Assembly (NCBI GenBank): GCA_019358945.1
Contig: JAHHIE010000015.1
Span: forward strand, 56,022 to 120,021
Length of the DNA stretch: 64,000 bases
Source of the DNA: Stenomitos rutilans HA7619-LM2
GTDB lineage: Bacteria > Cyanobacteriota > Cyanobacteriia > Leptolyngbyales > Leptolyngbyaceae
Direction of reading: 5' to 3'
The first letter of the stretch is position 1. The number at the start of each line of letters is the position of its first letter. The position numbers and the translations under genes were made by a program. The notes under the pieces were generated by a model, which made no database searches, had not been told where the DNA came from, and worked only from the letters and a program-made list of their open reading frames with translations. Of the stretch, positions 56,530 to 64,000 are shown piece after piece.

Positions 56530-56937
56530 TCGCTTGTCCTCTCTTAGCCGTTGCTACTCTGGCCGTTACTTCTCTAGCCATTGACTCGATGCTTCTCATT
56601 CATGTTGCCTCAGTTCGCATAGCCGCTCTGAATCATGGATGAAACTGTGCGTTGCTGTAAGCGGTCAGTCGTCAGTCTCATTGAAGGTGAAAGCTGACCC
56701 TGACCGCTAAAAGCTGATTTATTAAAAGCTAACTCAATAAAAATTGCGCGATCGCTGCTTTGCTAAAGCTGAGGCGATATAGTGAGTTTAATCCCCATAT
56801 GATGGGAATGCATGCTGTTTAAACTGGGTCAGAGGCACGTTAAAGCGCCCTGATGACGATGAAGCGATGCACCATCTGCCACCAAGACCTTTAGTTGTTG
56901 AGGTCTGCCCCCGCATCAACGAGTAGAGCCAACCTCG
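56530..56937. promoter_or_regulatory. Divergent promoter region between the LpxB-like and histidine kinase genes
   Basis: 408 bp without a credible gene. It carries the promoters of the two divergent genes. It contains short AGCTGA/AGCTAA repeats around 56685-56735 but no clear operator. Confidence 0.35.
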
Positions 56938-58983
56938 ATGAGCAATTCTACTTCCATCCTGGAAGACCTGCTGCAAACCCTGCCTGAACTCAGAACCCAG
57001 CTTTACTTCAAGTCATCCTTGACTGCTCTCTCGCATGCGATGGAAGATCAGGTGCTTGCCGGAGTCGGTAGCTCGTTGGTGATTGCCAGCTTTCAGCGCG
57101 AACGGTTTTACCGACAGGAAGCCCATCGCTATTTACGCATTTCTGAACGCGCTGACCAGGTGTATGTTCTAGCCGCACCAGAAACAGATTTTGCGAATCG
57201 GTCTGGTCAGTACGAAACGATCGCCTTTGCACCAACGGATGCGCTGGCTCATGAATGGCATCTCGTGGTCATCGGTGCCCGCTATGCCGCCTGTCTAATT
57301 TGCCGCGAGAAACAGGTGCCGATCGCCGAAGCAGATTCGACGCAGCTTGCTACCGATCAGGCGCGACGGTTTGAAGGGATCTGGACGTTCGATCGTAAAA
57401 CGGTTTGTGTGGTCGCAGAACTGCTGCTCGATCGGATTTTAGCGTACCGCCCAGAGTTAGCGACCAAGATTTCTCAGGCGAAAGCGCAGCTTCAGGTGGC
57501 ACGACGCATCAGTGCCAATAATGCGGATCCCGAACCATTTGCTGAACGGTTAGTTACCTATCTGCAAGCAGGACAGTACAAACTGCTCAAAGCCTATCGC
57601 TCGATCGCTGCAAAAGAGCAGAAAGAACGCCTGGTTAATTCCATCACGGCTGCCATTCGGCGATCGTTTGATCCTGAAGAAATTTTTGCGGTAGCTGTGC
57701 GAGAACTCGGACAGGCATTGAGGGGTTGCCGTTGTCTAATTTATCGCTGTAAAGAAACCGACCTATCCGTGACCATTCAGCATGAATACCTGGGTGCTGC
57801 GGTTGATTCTCTTGTGGGGCAAGCGTGGGTACTGCGTGACAATCCCCTCTTCCAGGCTGTAGTAGAACACCAGGAGCGAGTTTACCTCAACGATGCCCAG
57901 GCCGATCCGTGGGTTCTGGAAGACGGACGAACCGTCCTGCCGCCCGGATCGTCGATCGCCCAACCGTCTGCAAGAGAAGCTCAACCCGAATCTCTGGCGC
58001 AGCGCTGGACGATCGCCACCTGGCTGATGGTACCCGTCATGCATCAAAACCGTCTTCTGGGCATGGTAGAGCTACATACCTGTGGTGGCACCCTGCATGA
58101 ATGGACAGAGGCTGAGCTTGGGCTAATTGATGCGATCGCCACTCAAATTGGGGTTGCCCTCATTCAAGCAGAAGCCTATGCCCACCTGGAAGACTTGAAC
58201 CAACAGCTTGCCGCATTGGATGTCACCCGCAGCAATCTCATCGCTATCACTGGGCACGAACTCCGCACGCCCCTATCAACCATTCAAGTTTGTTTAGAAA
58301 GCCTTTCTACCGAACCTGACATGCCTCCAGAACTGCGTCAGATCATGCTCCAATCGGCTCTCTCCGACACTGAACGGATGCGAAAGCTGGTGCAGGACTT
58401 TCTTACGCTGTCGCAACTTGAAAGCGGACGGGTACAGTGGCACCTGGAACCGCTGCCGCTGCAAGAATGCGTGGATCTGGCCCTCAGTAGCCTTCGCACC
58501 CGCCAGCAGCAAGGGGATCTGCCCGAAATTACGGCTCAAGTGCCAGTAGATCTGCCTCTGGTGCAAACCGATGGTGAATGGCTGGTCGAAGTGCTTTCAA
58601 AATTGCTGGACAACGCCTGCAAGTTCACAGACCCCCAAGGACGTGTGGTGGTACAGGCAAATCAAAACGGTGGACAGATGCTCGAAGTGACGGTGGCCGA
58701 CACGGGGCGCGGCATTGAACCCAATCGTTTGGAAACGGTATTCGATCGCTTCTATCAAGAAGAAGGAGCCTTACGCCGTACCACGGGAGGGACAGGACTG
58801 GGACTTGCCATCTGTCGCCAAATTGTCACTGGGTTGGGTGGGCGCATCTGGGCAGAATCTTCTGGTAAAGACCAGGGCAGCCAATTTCACTTCACGGTGC
58901 CGATCGTCTGCTCTAAACCAGAGGAAGCATCTCCAAAAAACAGGACAGAGCGAGGTAAAATTCCCCGTGCGCGCAGTCGATGA
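56938..58983 (+). CDS. DICT-GAF sensor histidine kinase
   Basis: 681 aa, no membrane segment. An N-terminal DICT sensory domain (about 20-170: SSLTALSHAMEDQVLAG) is followed by a GAF domain (about 235-405), a HisKA region with His440 in ITGHELRTPLSTIQ, and an HATPase with LLDNACKFTD, VADTGRGIEPN and GGTGLGLAIC. It autophosphorylates on His440 and signals to an unknown regulator; no response regulator is adjacent. DICT domains are proposed light-signalling modules. Confidence 0.9.
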   Translation: MSNSTSILEDLLQTLPELRTQLYFKSSLTALSHAMEDQVLAGVGSSLVIASFQRERFYRQEAHRYLRISERADQVYVLAAPETDFANRSGQYETIAFAPTDALAHEWHLVVIGARYAACLICREKQVPIAEADSTQLATDQARRFEGIWTFDRKTVCVVAELLLDRILAYRPELATKISQAKAQLQVARRISANNADPEPFAERLVTYLQAGQYKLLKAYRSIAAKEQKERLVNSITAAIRRSFDPEEIFAVAVRELGQALRGCRCLIYRCKETDLSVTIQHEYLGAAVDSLVGQAWVLRDNPLFQAVVEHQERVYLNDAQADPWVLEDGRTVLPPGSSIAQPSAREAQPESLAQRWTIATWLMVPVMHQNRLLGMVELHTCGGTLHEWTEAELGLIDAIATQIGVALIQAEAYAHLEDLNQQLAALDVTRSNLIAITGHELRTPLSTIQVCLESLSTEPDMPPELRQIMLQSALSDTERMRKLVQDFLTLSQLESGRVQWHLEPLPLQECVDLALSSLRTRQQQGDLPEITAQVPVDLPLVQTDGEWLVEVLSKLLDNACKFTDPQGRVVVQANQNGGQMLEVTVADTGRGIEPNRLETVFDRFYQEEGALRRTTGGTGLGLAICRQIVTGLGGRIWAESSGKDQGSQFHFTVPIVCSKPEEASPKNRTERGKIPRARSR

Positions 58984-59137
58984 GAGGCCAAGGCTGAAAG
59001 GGATACGATCGTCCCCTGTGGTCTCCTTTGCTTGCACAACACGTCGATTGCTAACAACTGTTACAGATCGTATGAGAGTTTATCGATGGTGACAGACTCA
59101 GTGATAGGATTTGCTCAAATATCGAGAGAGAAATCCA

Positions 59138-59563
59138 ATGGCAGAAACTCTTTCTGGACAAGCACCTTTATTCGGCGGTAGTACGGGCGGACTGCTGACC
59201 AAAGCTCTTGTTGAAGAAAAATATGCAATCACGTGGACAAGCCCTAAAGAGCAAGTCTTTGAACTGCCCACTGGCGGTGCAGCTGTGATGCGCCAGGGTG
59301 AAAACCTGCTGTATCTAGCTCGCAAAGAGCAATGCATTGCGCTGGGTGGTCAGCAACTGCGCGCAAAATTCAAAATCAACGACTATAAAATCTACCGTGT
59401 GTATCCTAGCGGAGACATTGAGTACCTCCATCCTAAAGATGGTGTTTTTCCAGAAAAGGTGAATCCTGGCCGTCCTCAAGTGAACAGCGTTGCTCGCAAC
59501 ATCGGCAGCAACCCTGAGCCTGCTAAGTTGAAATTTAGCGGCACTCCAACCTACGAAGCTTAG
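59138..59563 (+). CDS. psaD: Photosystem I subunit II (PsaD)
   Basis: 141 aa from ATG 59138 ([20 protein letters not shown]). It matches PsaD closely: [51 protein letters not shown]. PsaD docks ferredoxin on the stromal face of photosystem I. A GTTACA (59060-59065) upstream resembles one half of the RpaB HLR1 high-light site, but the second half is not clear. A terminator follows at 59600. Confidence 0.97.
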   Translation: MAETLSGQAPLFGGSTGGLLTKALVEEKYAITWTSPKEQVFELPTGGAAVMRQGENLLYLARKEQCIALGGQQLRAKFKINDYKIYRVYPSGDIEYLHPKDGVFPEKVNPGRPQVNSVARNIGSNPEPAKLKFSGTPTYEA

Positions 59564-59599
59564 TTCGCTCTCTTTAGTCATCAAAACAACAACTTAGCG

Positions 59600-59634
59600 A
59601 TCGCCTCAGAAATTTAGCTCTGGGGCGATTTTTA
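59600..59634 (+). terminator. Intrinsic terminator after psaD
   Basis: ATCGCCTCAGA (59600-59610) pairs with TCTGGGGCGAT (59619-59629), one wobble pair, followed by TTTTT. It overlaps a HIP1 octamer. Confidence 0.85.
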
Positions 59635-59672
59635 TTGTTCAGGATTGCAAATTAACTAAGTTGTATAGCATT

Positions 59673-59777
59673 TATACCAATTTGAATTAAAAATGCGACA
59701 CATCCTGTAGGGGCAAGGCATTGCCTTGCCCCTACCCACCGATTGATCTGTAGCCGTCATTCTTTAAATCGGTATTA
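59673..59777. repeat. MITE carrying a GTAGGGGCAAGGC palindrome
   Basis: The ends are inverse of each other with mismatches: TATACCAATTTGAA at 59673 and TTTAAATCGGTATTA ending at 59777. Inside lies a near-perfect 29-bp palindrome (59707-59735) with arm GTAGGGGCAAGGCA. It has no coding potential and resembles short dispersed elements common in filamentous cyanobacteria. It lies between psaD and radC. Confidence 0.75.
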
Positions 59778-59937
59778 CTCGATCGCAAACCGATAGAGGC
59801 AATAGAGACAACCCTCAGCGTTCTCTGCGCCTCGGCAGTATTCGACATAATGAATTTTTATTTCTGAGTTGCTACTGTCACCTCCTCCTCAGCGCTTGGG
59901 CATAACTAAAAGGTATGACTCAACAAATTTTTGGTGC

Positions 59938-60669
59938 ATGACCTACTGCCTTAAAGTCGCTGATATGCCTGCAACTGAACGTCCACGGGAACGCTTGATT
60001 GCACACGGGCCAAAACATCTGGCAACGGCTGAACTACTCGCCATTCTTTTAGCGACAGGACAAGGGCCGGGAAAGCTCTCTGCTGTGGGCCTCGGTCAAT
60101 ACATTCTGCAACACGTTGGACAGCATCAACATGACCCGCTTTCTGCCTTGCGAGAAGTCAGCATTCCAGAGTTAACCGCCATTTCTGGAGTAGGTGAAGC
60201 CAAAGCCGCGACGATTCTGGCCGCGATCGAACTTGGTAAACGTGTGTTTCAATCGCGTCCACCCGAACATACGATCGTGGATGACCCCTCCATTGCCGCC
60301 GCCGCCCTCAGCCAGGATCTCATGTGGCAACCGCAAGAGCGCTTTGCCATTCTGATGCTAGATGTCAAGCATCGCTTACTGGGAACTCAGGTAATTACGA
60401 TCGGTACCGCCACCGAGACCCTGGCTCATCCTCGTGATATCTTTCGTGCAGTGCTTAAACAGGGTGCAACGCGCGCGATCGTGGCGCATAATCACCCCTC
60501 TGGCAGTGTAGAACCCAGTAACGAAGACATCACGCTGACCCGTCAACTTCTTGCAGGCGCAGAGTTTTTGGGTATCCCCTTACTCGACCATCTCATTTTG
60601 GGTAATGGTGATTTTCTCAGCCTACGTCAAACCACCAGCCTGTGGAGTGAGTGCCCTCAAGAGGACTAG
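59938..60669 (+). CDS. radC: RadC-family JAB-domain protein
   Basis: 243 aa from ATG 59938; the frame to 59869 is not homologous. An N-terminal helix-hairpin-helix ([20 protein letters not shown]) is followed by a JAMM metalloprotease-like domain with [14 protein letters not shown] (metal ligands His, His, Asp) and the upstream Glu in PQERFAIL. The role in DNA repair is disputed; RadC genes often sit near mobile elements. It precedes the P-loop ATPase by 84 bp. Confidence 0.93.
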   Translation: MTYCLKVADMPATERPRERLIAHGPKHLATAELLAILLATGQGPGKLSAVGLGQYILQHVGQHQHDPLSALREVSIPELTAISGVGEAKAATILAAIELGKRVFQSRPPEHTIVDDPSIAAAALSQDLMWQPQERFAILMLDVKHRLLGTQVITIGTATETLAHPRDIFRAVLKQGATRAIVAHNHPSGSVEPSNEDITLTRQLLAGAEFLGIPLLDHLILGNGDFLSLRQTTSLWSECPQED

Positions 60670-60753
60670 AGCGCTTTTAGCTATAACTGGACACAGAATT
60701 CTTTACGTGAGAAAATTAAGCGGTTTAGCTAGGTCAAACTTCTTGAATCAGTA

Positions 60754-62208
60754 ATGTTGGTAGATATTCAAAAGCTCAACCTTGGTTCAGATTCCGCAGA
60801 ACGAGACATTACAGTCGGCTTGTCGGAATATTTCTATCAGAATTCAGCATATCAGAAATTTCTGAACAGCAAAAAGACGATTCTGGTGGGCAATCGAGGC
60901 GCTGGTAAAAGTGCAATTTTTAAGTATATTGCATCAACTGAAGCCAAGAAGGGCAATTTAGTTTTAGAACTGTCCCCAGAAGAATACTCTTACGATTTAC
61001 TTTCAGATTACTTAAAACGTGAAAATGAAGGCTCCTGGGGTAAACAAAGTTCCTATTCTGTTGCGTGGCAGTATCTTTTATATAACTTAATCTTTAATAA
61101 GATCGTTGAAAACAAGCGCGGCTTGCTATTGGGGCCTCAACGAGATATTTATAATTATGTCAACGCAAACTCCAGCATGAAAGGGTTGAGCCCGATCGGC
61201 GTTTTGGTTAGCTACTTAAAGCAGCTAGAAACGGTCAAGTTCGATGCGCACGAAAGTGTGGTTAAGTCAAAAAATCTGCAAGCGCTTTACAGCTTAGAAG
61301 AAATTAAAAATCTGATTCCCAGCCTCAAAAAAGTGTTAGAAAAATCAAGAATGAAGGTCTTGATTGATGAACTTGATAAAGGTTGGGATGATTCTGAAGA
61401 CGCTAAATACTTTATTGCTGGTTTGTTTCAAGCCACTCAAAAAATTAACCTGATCAGCCCTGACCTGCGCGTGTACGTGTCTATCCGCCAAGAGCTGTTT
61501 GATAACATTCCCCAAATTTACGATGATGCCCAAAAGATTAGAGAGGATGTTGAGGTCATCCGTTGGGGTAAAAACGAGTTGCTGGAACTCATTGGGTTAA
61601 GAATTGCTCATTCGTTTCCCGAAACGGCCAGATTGGATACTGCAAACCGCTGGAAAACAGTTTTTGCAGCGAAATTAGACTCTAAATTTGAAGATTCAGC
61701 AGATTATATTATCGGCAGAACTCAGCTACGCCCTAGAGAACTGCTTCAGTTCTGCAAGCTGTGTGGAGAATACTATGCGGGCAGTAAGAAAATTGATGAA
61801 TCGGCCATCATGGCAGCCGAAGAAATTTATTCTGAACAAAAGACCAAAGATTTGGCCTCTGAATATCGCTTTCAATATCCTCATCTCTTAGATGTTTTTG
61901 AGGTCTTTAGAGGTCGAAACTGCTGCTTTGCAAAAGACGATTTAGATTATTTATTGCTCTCTATGGTCTGTGGTGAAGTGCATGTCGATCGTGCAACCGA
62001 ATGGGTTTCTGAGATGGACTACCTGGAGCTGAAGAGCCTGCTCTGGCAAATTGGCTTTTTGAAGGCGTGGATACCAAAAGCCACAGGGGATGCAACCAAT
62101 AAGGGAAGTTATTTAGGACACTATGAGTTACCTACTGTTAATCTAGAGAACATTGAAAAGTTTCGAGTGCATCCTGCGTTTGCCACATTCTTAAGCTTAA
62201 AAGGTTAA
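60754..62208 (+). CDS. P-loop ATPase of the Sll1717 family
   Basis: 484 aa. Walker A is VGNRGAGKSAIF (about residues 47-58) and Walker B MKVLIDELDKGWDD (about 202-215). The central part (ISPDLRVYVSIRQELFDNIP) resembles STAND or AAA-type ATPases, and the C-terminal domain is helical with QFQYPHLLDVFEVFRG-like content. The gene is noticeably AT-richer than its neighbours and I see no HIP1 octamer in it, which suggests transfer. A role in defence is a guess. Start ATG 60754. Confidence 0.8.
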   Translation: MLVDIQKLNLGSDSAERDITVGLSEYFYQNSAYQKFLNSKKTILVGNRGAGKSAIFKYIASTEAKKGNLVLELSPEEYSYDLLSDYLKRENEGSWGKQSSYSVAWQYLLYNLIFNKIVENKRGLLLGPQRDIYNYVNANSSMKGLSPIGVLVSYLKQLETVKFDAHESVVKSKNLQALYSLEEIKNLIPSLKKVLEKSRMKVLIDELDKGWDDSEDAKYFIAGLFQATQKINLISPDLRVYVSIRQELFDNIPQIYDDAQKIREDVEVIRWGKNELLELIGLRIAHSFPETARLDTANRWKTVFAAKLDSKFEDSADYIIGRTQLRPRELLQFCKLCGEYYAGSKKIDESAIMAAEEIYSEQKTKDLASEYRFQYPHLLDVFEVFRGRNCCFAKDDLDYLLLSMVCGEVHVDRATEWVSEMDYLELKSLLWQIGFLKAWIPKATGDATNKGSYLGHYELPTVNLENIEKFRVHPAFATFLSLKG

Positions 62209-62284
62209 ATGATCAGCTTGTAGTCCGTCGATTGCGTCTAGTGGTCAGCCAAGAGTGATTTGTGGGTTAAAAACGAACAAATAT

Positions 62285-62393
62285 AGGACTTACGCAAAAG
62301 CGGCCATCTTTCGCCCCCTAGTCCCCAATTCTGGGGGAATCGAGCCAATTAAACCCCCAATTCTGGGGCTTTATGGGCAAATGCGTAAGTCCT
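62285..62393. repeat. MITE of the AGGACTTACGCA family, copy 2
   Basis: AGGACTTACGCA (62285-62296) and its exact inverse TGCGTAAGTCCT (62382-62393) bound 109 bp. Inside, CCCCAATTCTGGGG occurs twice (62323-62336 and 62355-62368). It lies between the ATPase and pentapeptide genes. Confidence 0.85.
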
Positions 62394-62452
62394 AAAATAA
62401 TAAGCTTTACTCTATCCCAAGCTCATAAATTGAATGGACTACTAAGGTAAGG

Positions 62453-63262
62453 ATGCGTGAACGCAACGGACGGATGAAACGGAAGTCATCGCAGTTAATA
62501 CGCCAACTGGAACAAACCGTTCAGTCTATTCCAACCTGGCTGGCGATCGCAGTGACGGTTATTTTCCTGGTGGTGTTAGCGTTGTGGGCTGAGGATGATA
62601 TACAGCTCCGCTCATGGCAAGACTTGACTTCGCGCGAAACGATCAAAACGGTCTTTGCCCAATCTCAGTCGATCGCCGTTGTCGTCGCGATTATTCTCTA
62701 TCTCAAAGAAGCGCCCGATCGACGCTCTCAAAAGCATTACGAAGCGTGGCGCGTCATCGACAATGCAGCAGCGGCTAATGTCTCCACCAGTTACGCTCGC
62801 CGGATCGCCCTTCAAGATCTCCACAAAGACAGCGTTTCGTTACGAGGCCTGGACGCGGCGGGCGCAAATTTAGCCAGAATTAGGTTACCCAAGGCTGATT
62901 TGCAAGAAGCGAATCTCGAAATGGCTAATCTGCAAGAGTCCGATTTACAAGAAGCTGATCTGTCAGCGGCAAACCTATGTGGAGCGAATCTTCAAAAGGC
63001 AAACCTGCGCGGAGCCAATCTTCAGGCTGCAAATTTACAAGAAGCGAATCTGCGTGATGCCGATTTGTCTGGGGCCAATTTGCGAGAGACTCATTTACAG
63101 AAAGCCAATCTGCGAGGAGCCGAATTATGGCGAGCCGAACTGTGGAACGCTGATTTGGAAGATGCCGACCTTCGCTGGGCCGAGTTTCAGGGGGTTGAAC
63201 TAAACGGTGCAAGGCTCTGTCGCACAACAATGCCAGATGGAACAGAGCTAAGCCAAGACTGA
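62453..63262 (+). CDS. Membrane-anchored pentapeptide-repeat protein
   Basis: 269 aa. One or two membrane segments near residues 23-45 and 64-84 (WLAIAVTVIFLVVLALWA, QSIAVVVAIILYL), then about 25 tandem A(D/N)LxX repeats from ~135 to 255 (GANLQKANLRGANLQAANLQ), forming a right-handed quadrilateral beta helix. Start could be ATG 62453 or 62474. The role is unknown; such proteins are frequent in cyanobacteria. Confidence 0.87.
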   Translation: MRERNGRMKRKSSQLIRQLEQTVQSIPTWLAIAVTVIFLVVLALWAEDDIQLRSWQDLTSRETIKTVFAQSQSIAVVVAIILYLKEAPDRRSQKHYEAWRVIDNAAAANVSTSYARRIALQDLHKDSVSLRGLDAAGANLARIRLPKADLQEANLEMANLQESDLQEADLSAANLCGANLQKANLRGANLQAANLQEANLRDADLSGANLRETHLQKANLRGAELWRAELWNADLEDADLRWAEFQGVELNGARLCRTTMPDGTELSQD

Positions 63263-63385
63263 TGCACCTGGTTTGAGAAAACCGATACGGACGTTCATCC
63301 TGCCAAAAGTCTGAGGGAATCTGCTAGAATCCTTAGGCTGTCTGGGTTGATGGAGTTAGGACTGTTATTTAGTCCTAAACCTTAA

Positions 63386-63424
<39 letters not shown>

Positions 63425-63484
63425 TTAGCGTTCCTTGCGTAAAATCCCTTAGCAGCGGTACTTACGTCTTTCCCTAAAACAAAC

Positions 63485-63507
63485 GTGTGCGCTAAAGTGT
63501 GCGCCAA
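63485..63507 (+). repeat. Direct repeat upstream of the integrase fragment
   Basis: GTGTGCGCTAA (63485-63495) and GTGTGCGCCAA (63497-63507) are 12-bp-spaced direct repeats just before the ribosome binding site. They could be integrase arm-type sites. Confidence 0.4.
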
Positions 63508-63517
63508 GGGGAAAGAG

Positions 63518-63880
63518 ATGAGAAAACTAGAGCTTCAAGACCGCAAAGGAAGAATCGGACTTCAGTGGACGGTAGACGGGCAGAGATATAGTCTCTACGG
63601 TTTAGGTAATACTGATTCACACTCTGATAAAGCGAAAGCTGAAGCGCTTGTAAGAGCTATCGAAGCAGACATACTAGAGAAATGTTTTGACCCTACGCTA
63701 GAGCGTTACAAAGCAGGGCTAAGCAAAGCGGTAAAGAGATTAGGAACTCCTGTAGAAATGTTTGCTAAGTGGGTTGAAGCCCTGAAGGTTAGCGACAAAA
63801 CTTACAGGGTTCACTATGAGCCAGTGCTGCAAGTTTTAATGAAGCAAGACGTTAGAAGCTTCCACCCTGCTCTTAAGTAG
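63518..63880 (+). pseudogene. Tyrosine recombinase (phage-type integrase), N-terminal fragment
   Basis: 120 aa from ATG 63518 with AAGGGG upstream. It begins MRKLELQDRKGRIGLQWTVD and has QRYSLYGLGNTD, AEALVRAIEADILEKCFDPT and LERYK, typical of the arm-binding domain of phage integrases; the core-binding domain starts with FAKWVEALKVSDKTYR. It stops at TAG 63878, before any catalytic R-H-R-Y residues. An IS begins ~25 bp later and may have caused the truncation. Confidence 0.8.
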
Positions 63881-63904
63881 ATCAACCAAATTAAGCCTAA
63901 TATA

Positions 63905-64000
63905 GAGCGTGTCGATTCAAAGAAGATTTGACTATGCCTGCTCCTGTGTCTGTGACGCTGAGCGAAGAAGAAGACCGGACGTTACGGGAATTGAGTTGTG
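63905..64000 (+). mobile_element. Left end of an IS630-type insertion sequence (cut by window edge)
   Basis: GAGCGTGTC at 63905-63913 looks like the terminal inverted repeat. An ORF starts at ATG 63934 and reads MPAPVSVTLSEEEDRTLREL to the window edge, matching from memory the start of a second IS630-family transposase type in cyanobacteria. The right end is not visible. Confidence 0.65.

Noticed and set aside
62925..63230. Minus-strand ORF with repeating L-x-D/N pattern
   Set aside because: Antisense of the pentapeptide repeats, which create a periodic open frame.

Overview
The window is a piece of a cyanobacterial chromosome. It carries psaD, psbQ, cp12, the bifunctional fructose/sedoheptulose bisphosphatase gene glpX, a Gap2-type GAPDH gene, and several families almost confined to cyanobacteria and plastids (Ycf33, Ycf35, DUF3038, DUF4335, DUF3727). 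The HIP1 octamer GCGATCGC recurs throughout. Dispersed heptamer tandem repeats, short palindromes and MITE-like elements suggest a filamentous, Leptolyngbya/Nostoc-like genome. I cannot name the genus.

Layout. 1-850: truncated gene, remnant of an IS5-like transposase and IS-end repeats. 850-10000: anti-sigma-factor kinase, a lone GvpL/F-type gene overlapping a large gene with a duplicated domain, lgt, cobM, and several membrane or hypothetical genes. 10400-18400: tRNA-Arg(TCT), psbQ, plsC, tadA, a glutaredoxin, then cp12 divergent from glpX, hemA, and murC-murB. 20500-21700: a decayed IS630 copy. 21800-29500: nadD, gap2, mnmE, a Dam-type methylase, ycf33-rbfA-nagZ, a UBP-type zinc finger gene. 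29500-30000: a toxin-antitoxin pair whose toxin is frameshifted. 30000-43500: mostly minus-strand housekeeping (asnS, proB, yqeG-like, mltG, ruvX, epimerase, MOSC), plus a HIT protein and a response regulator on the plus strand. 43600-52500: iron-containing redox enzyme, sufU, phytol-kinase-like gene, the DUF3038-DUF4335 pair, and a DUF2997-ycf35-ferredoxin operon. 53000-59600: Ser/Thr kinase, LpxB-like gene, DICT-GAF histidine kinase, psaD. 59900-64000: radC, an AT-rich P-loop ATPase gene, a pentapeptide-repeat membrane protein, a truncated tRNA-Val 5' half next to an integrase fragment, and the start of another IS.

How the genes relate. cp12, glpX and gap2 all serve Calvin-cycle carbon flow: CP12 is the redox-controlled inhibitor of GAPDH and phosphoribulokinase, and cp12 faces glpX across a shared 408-bp promoter region. 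psaD and psbQ encode photosystem subunits, and hemA begins tetrapyrrole synthesis. lgt, murB, murC, mltG and nagZ build, remodel or recycle the envelope. The least ordinary parts are the GvpL/F-type pair, the heptamer repeats that have expanded inside mnmE and the LpxB-like gene, the frameshifted toxin with intact antitoxin, and the right edge, where a tRNA gene is cut at its anticodon arm beside an integrase remnant. No CRISPR array, rRNA or complete prophage is visible.
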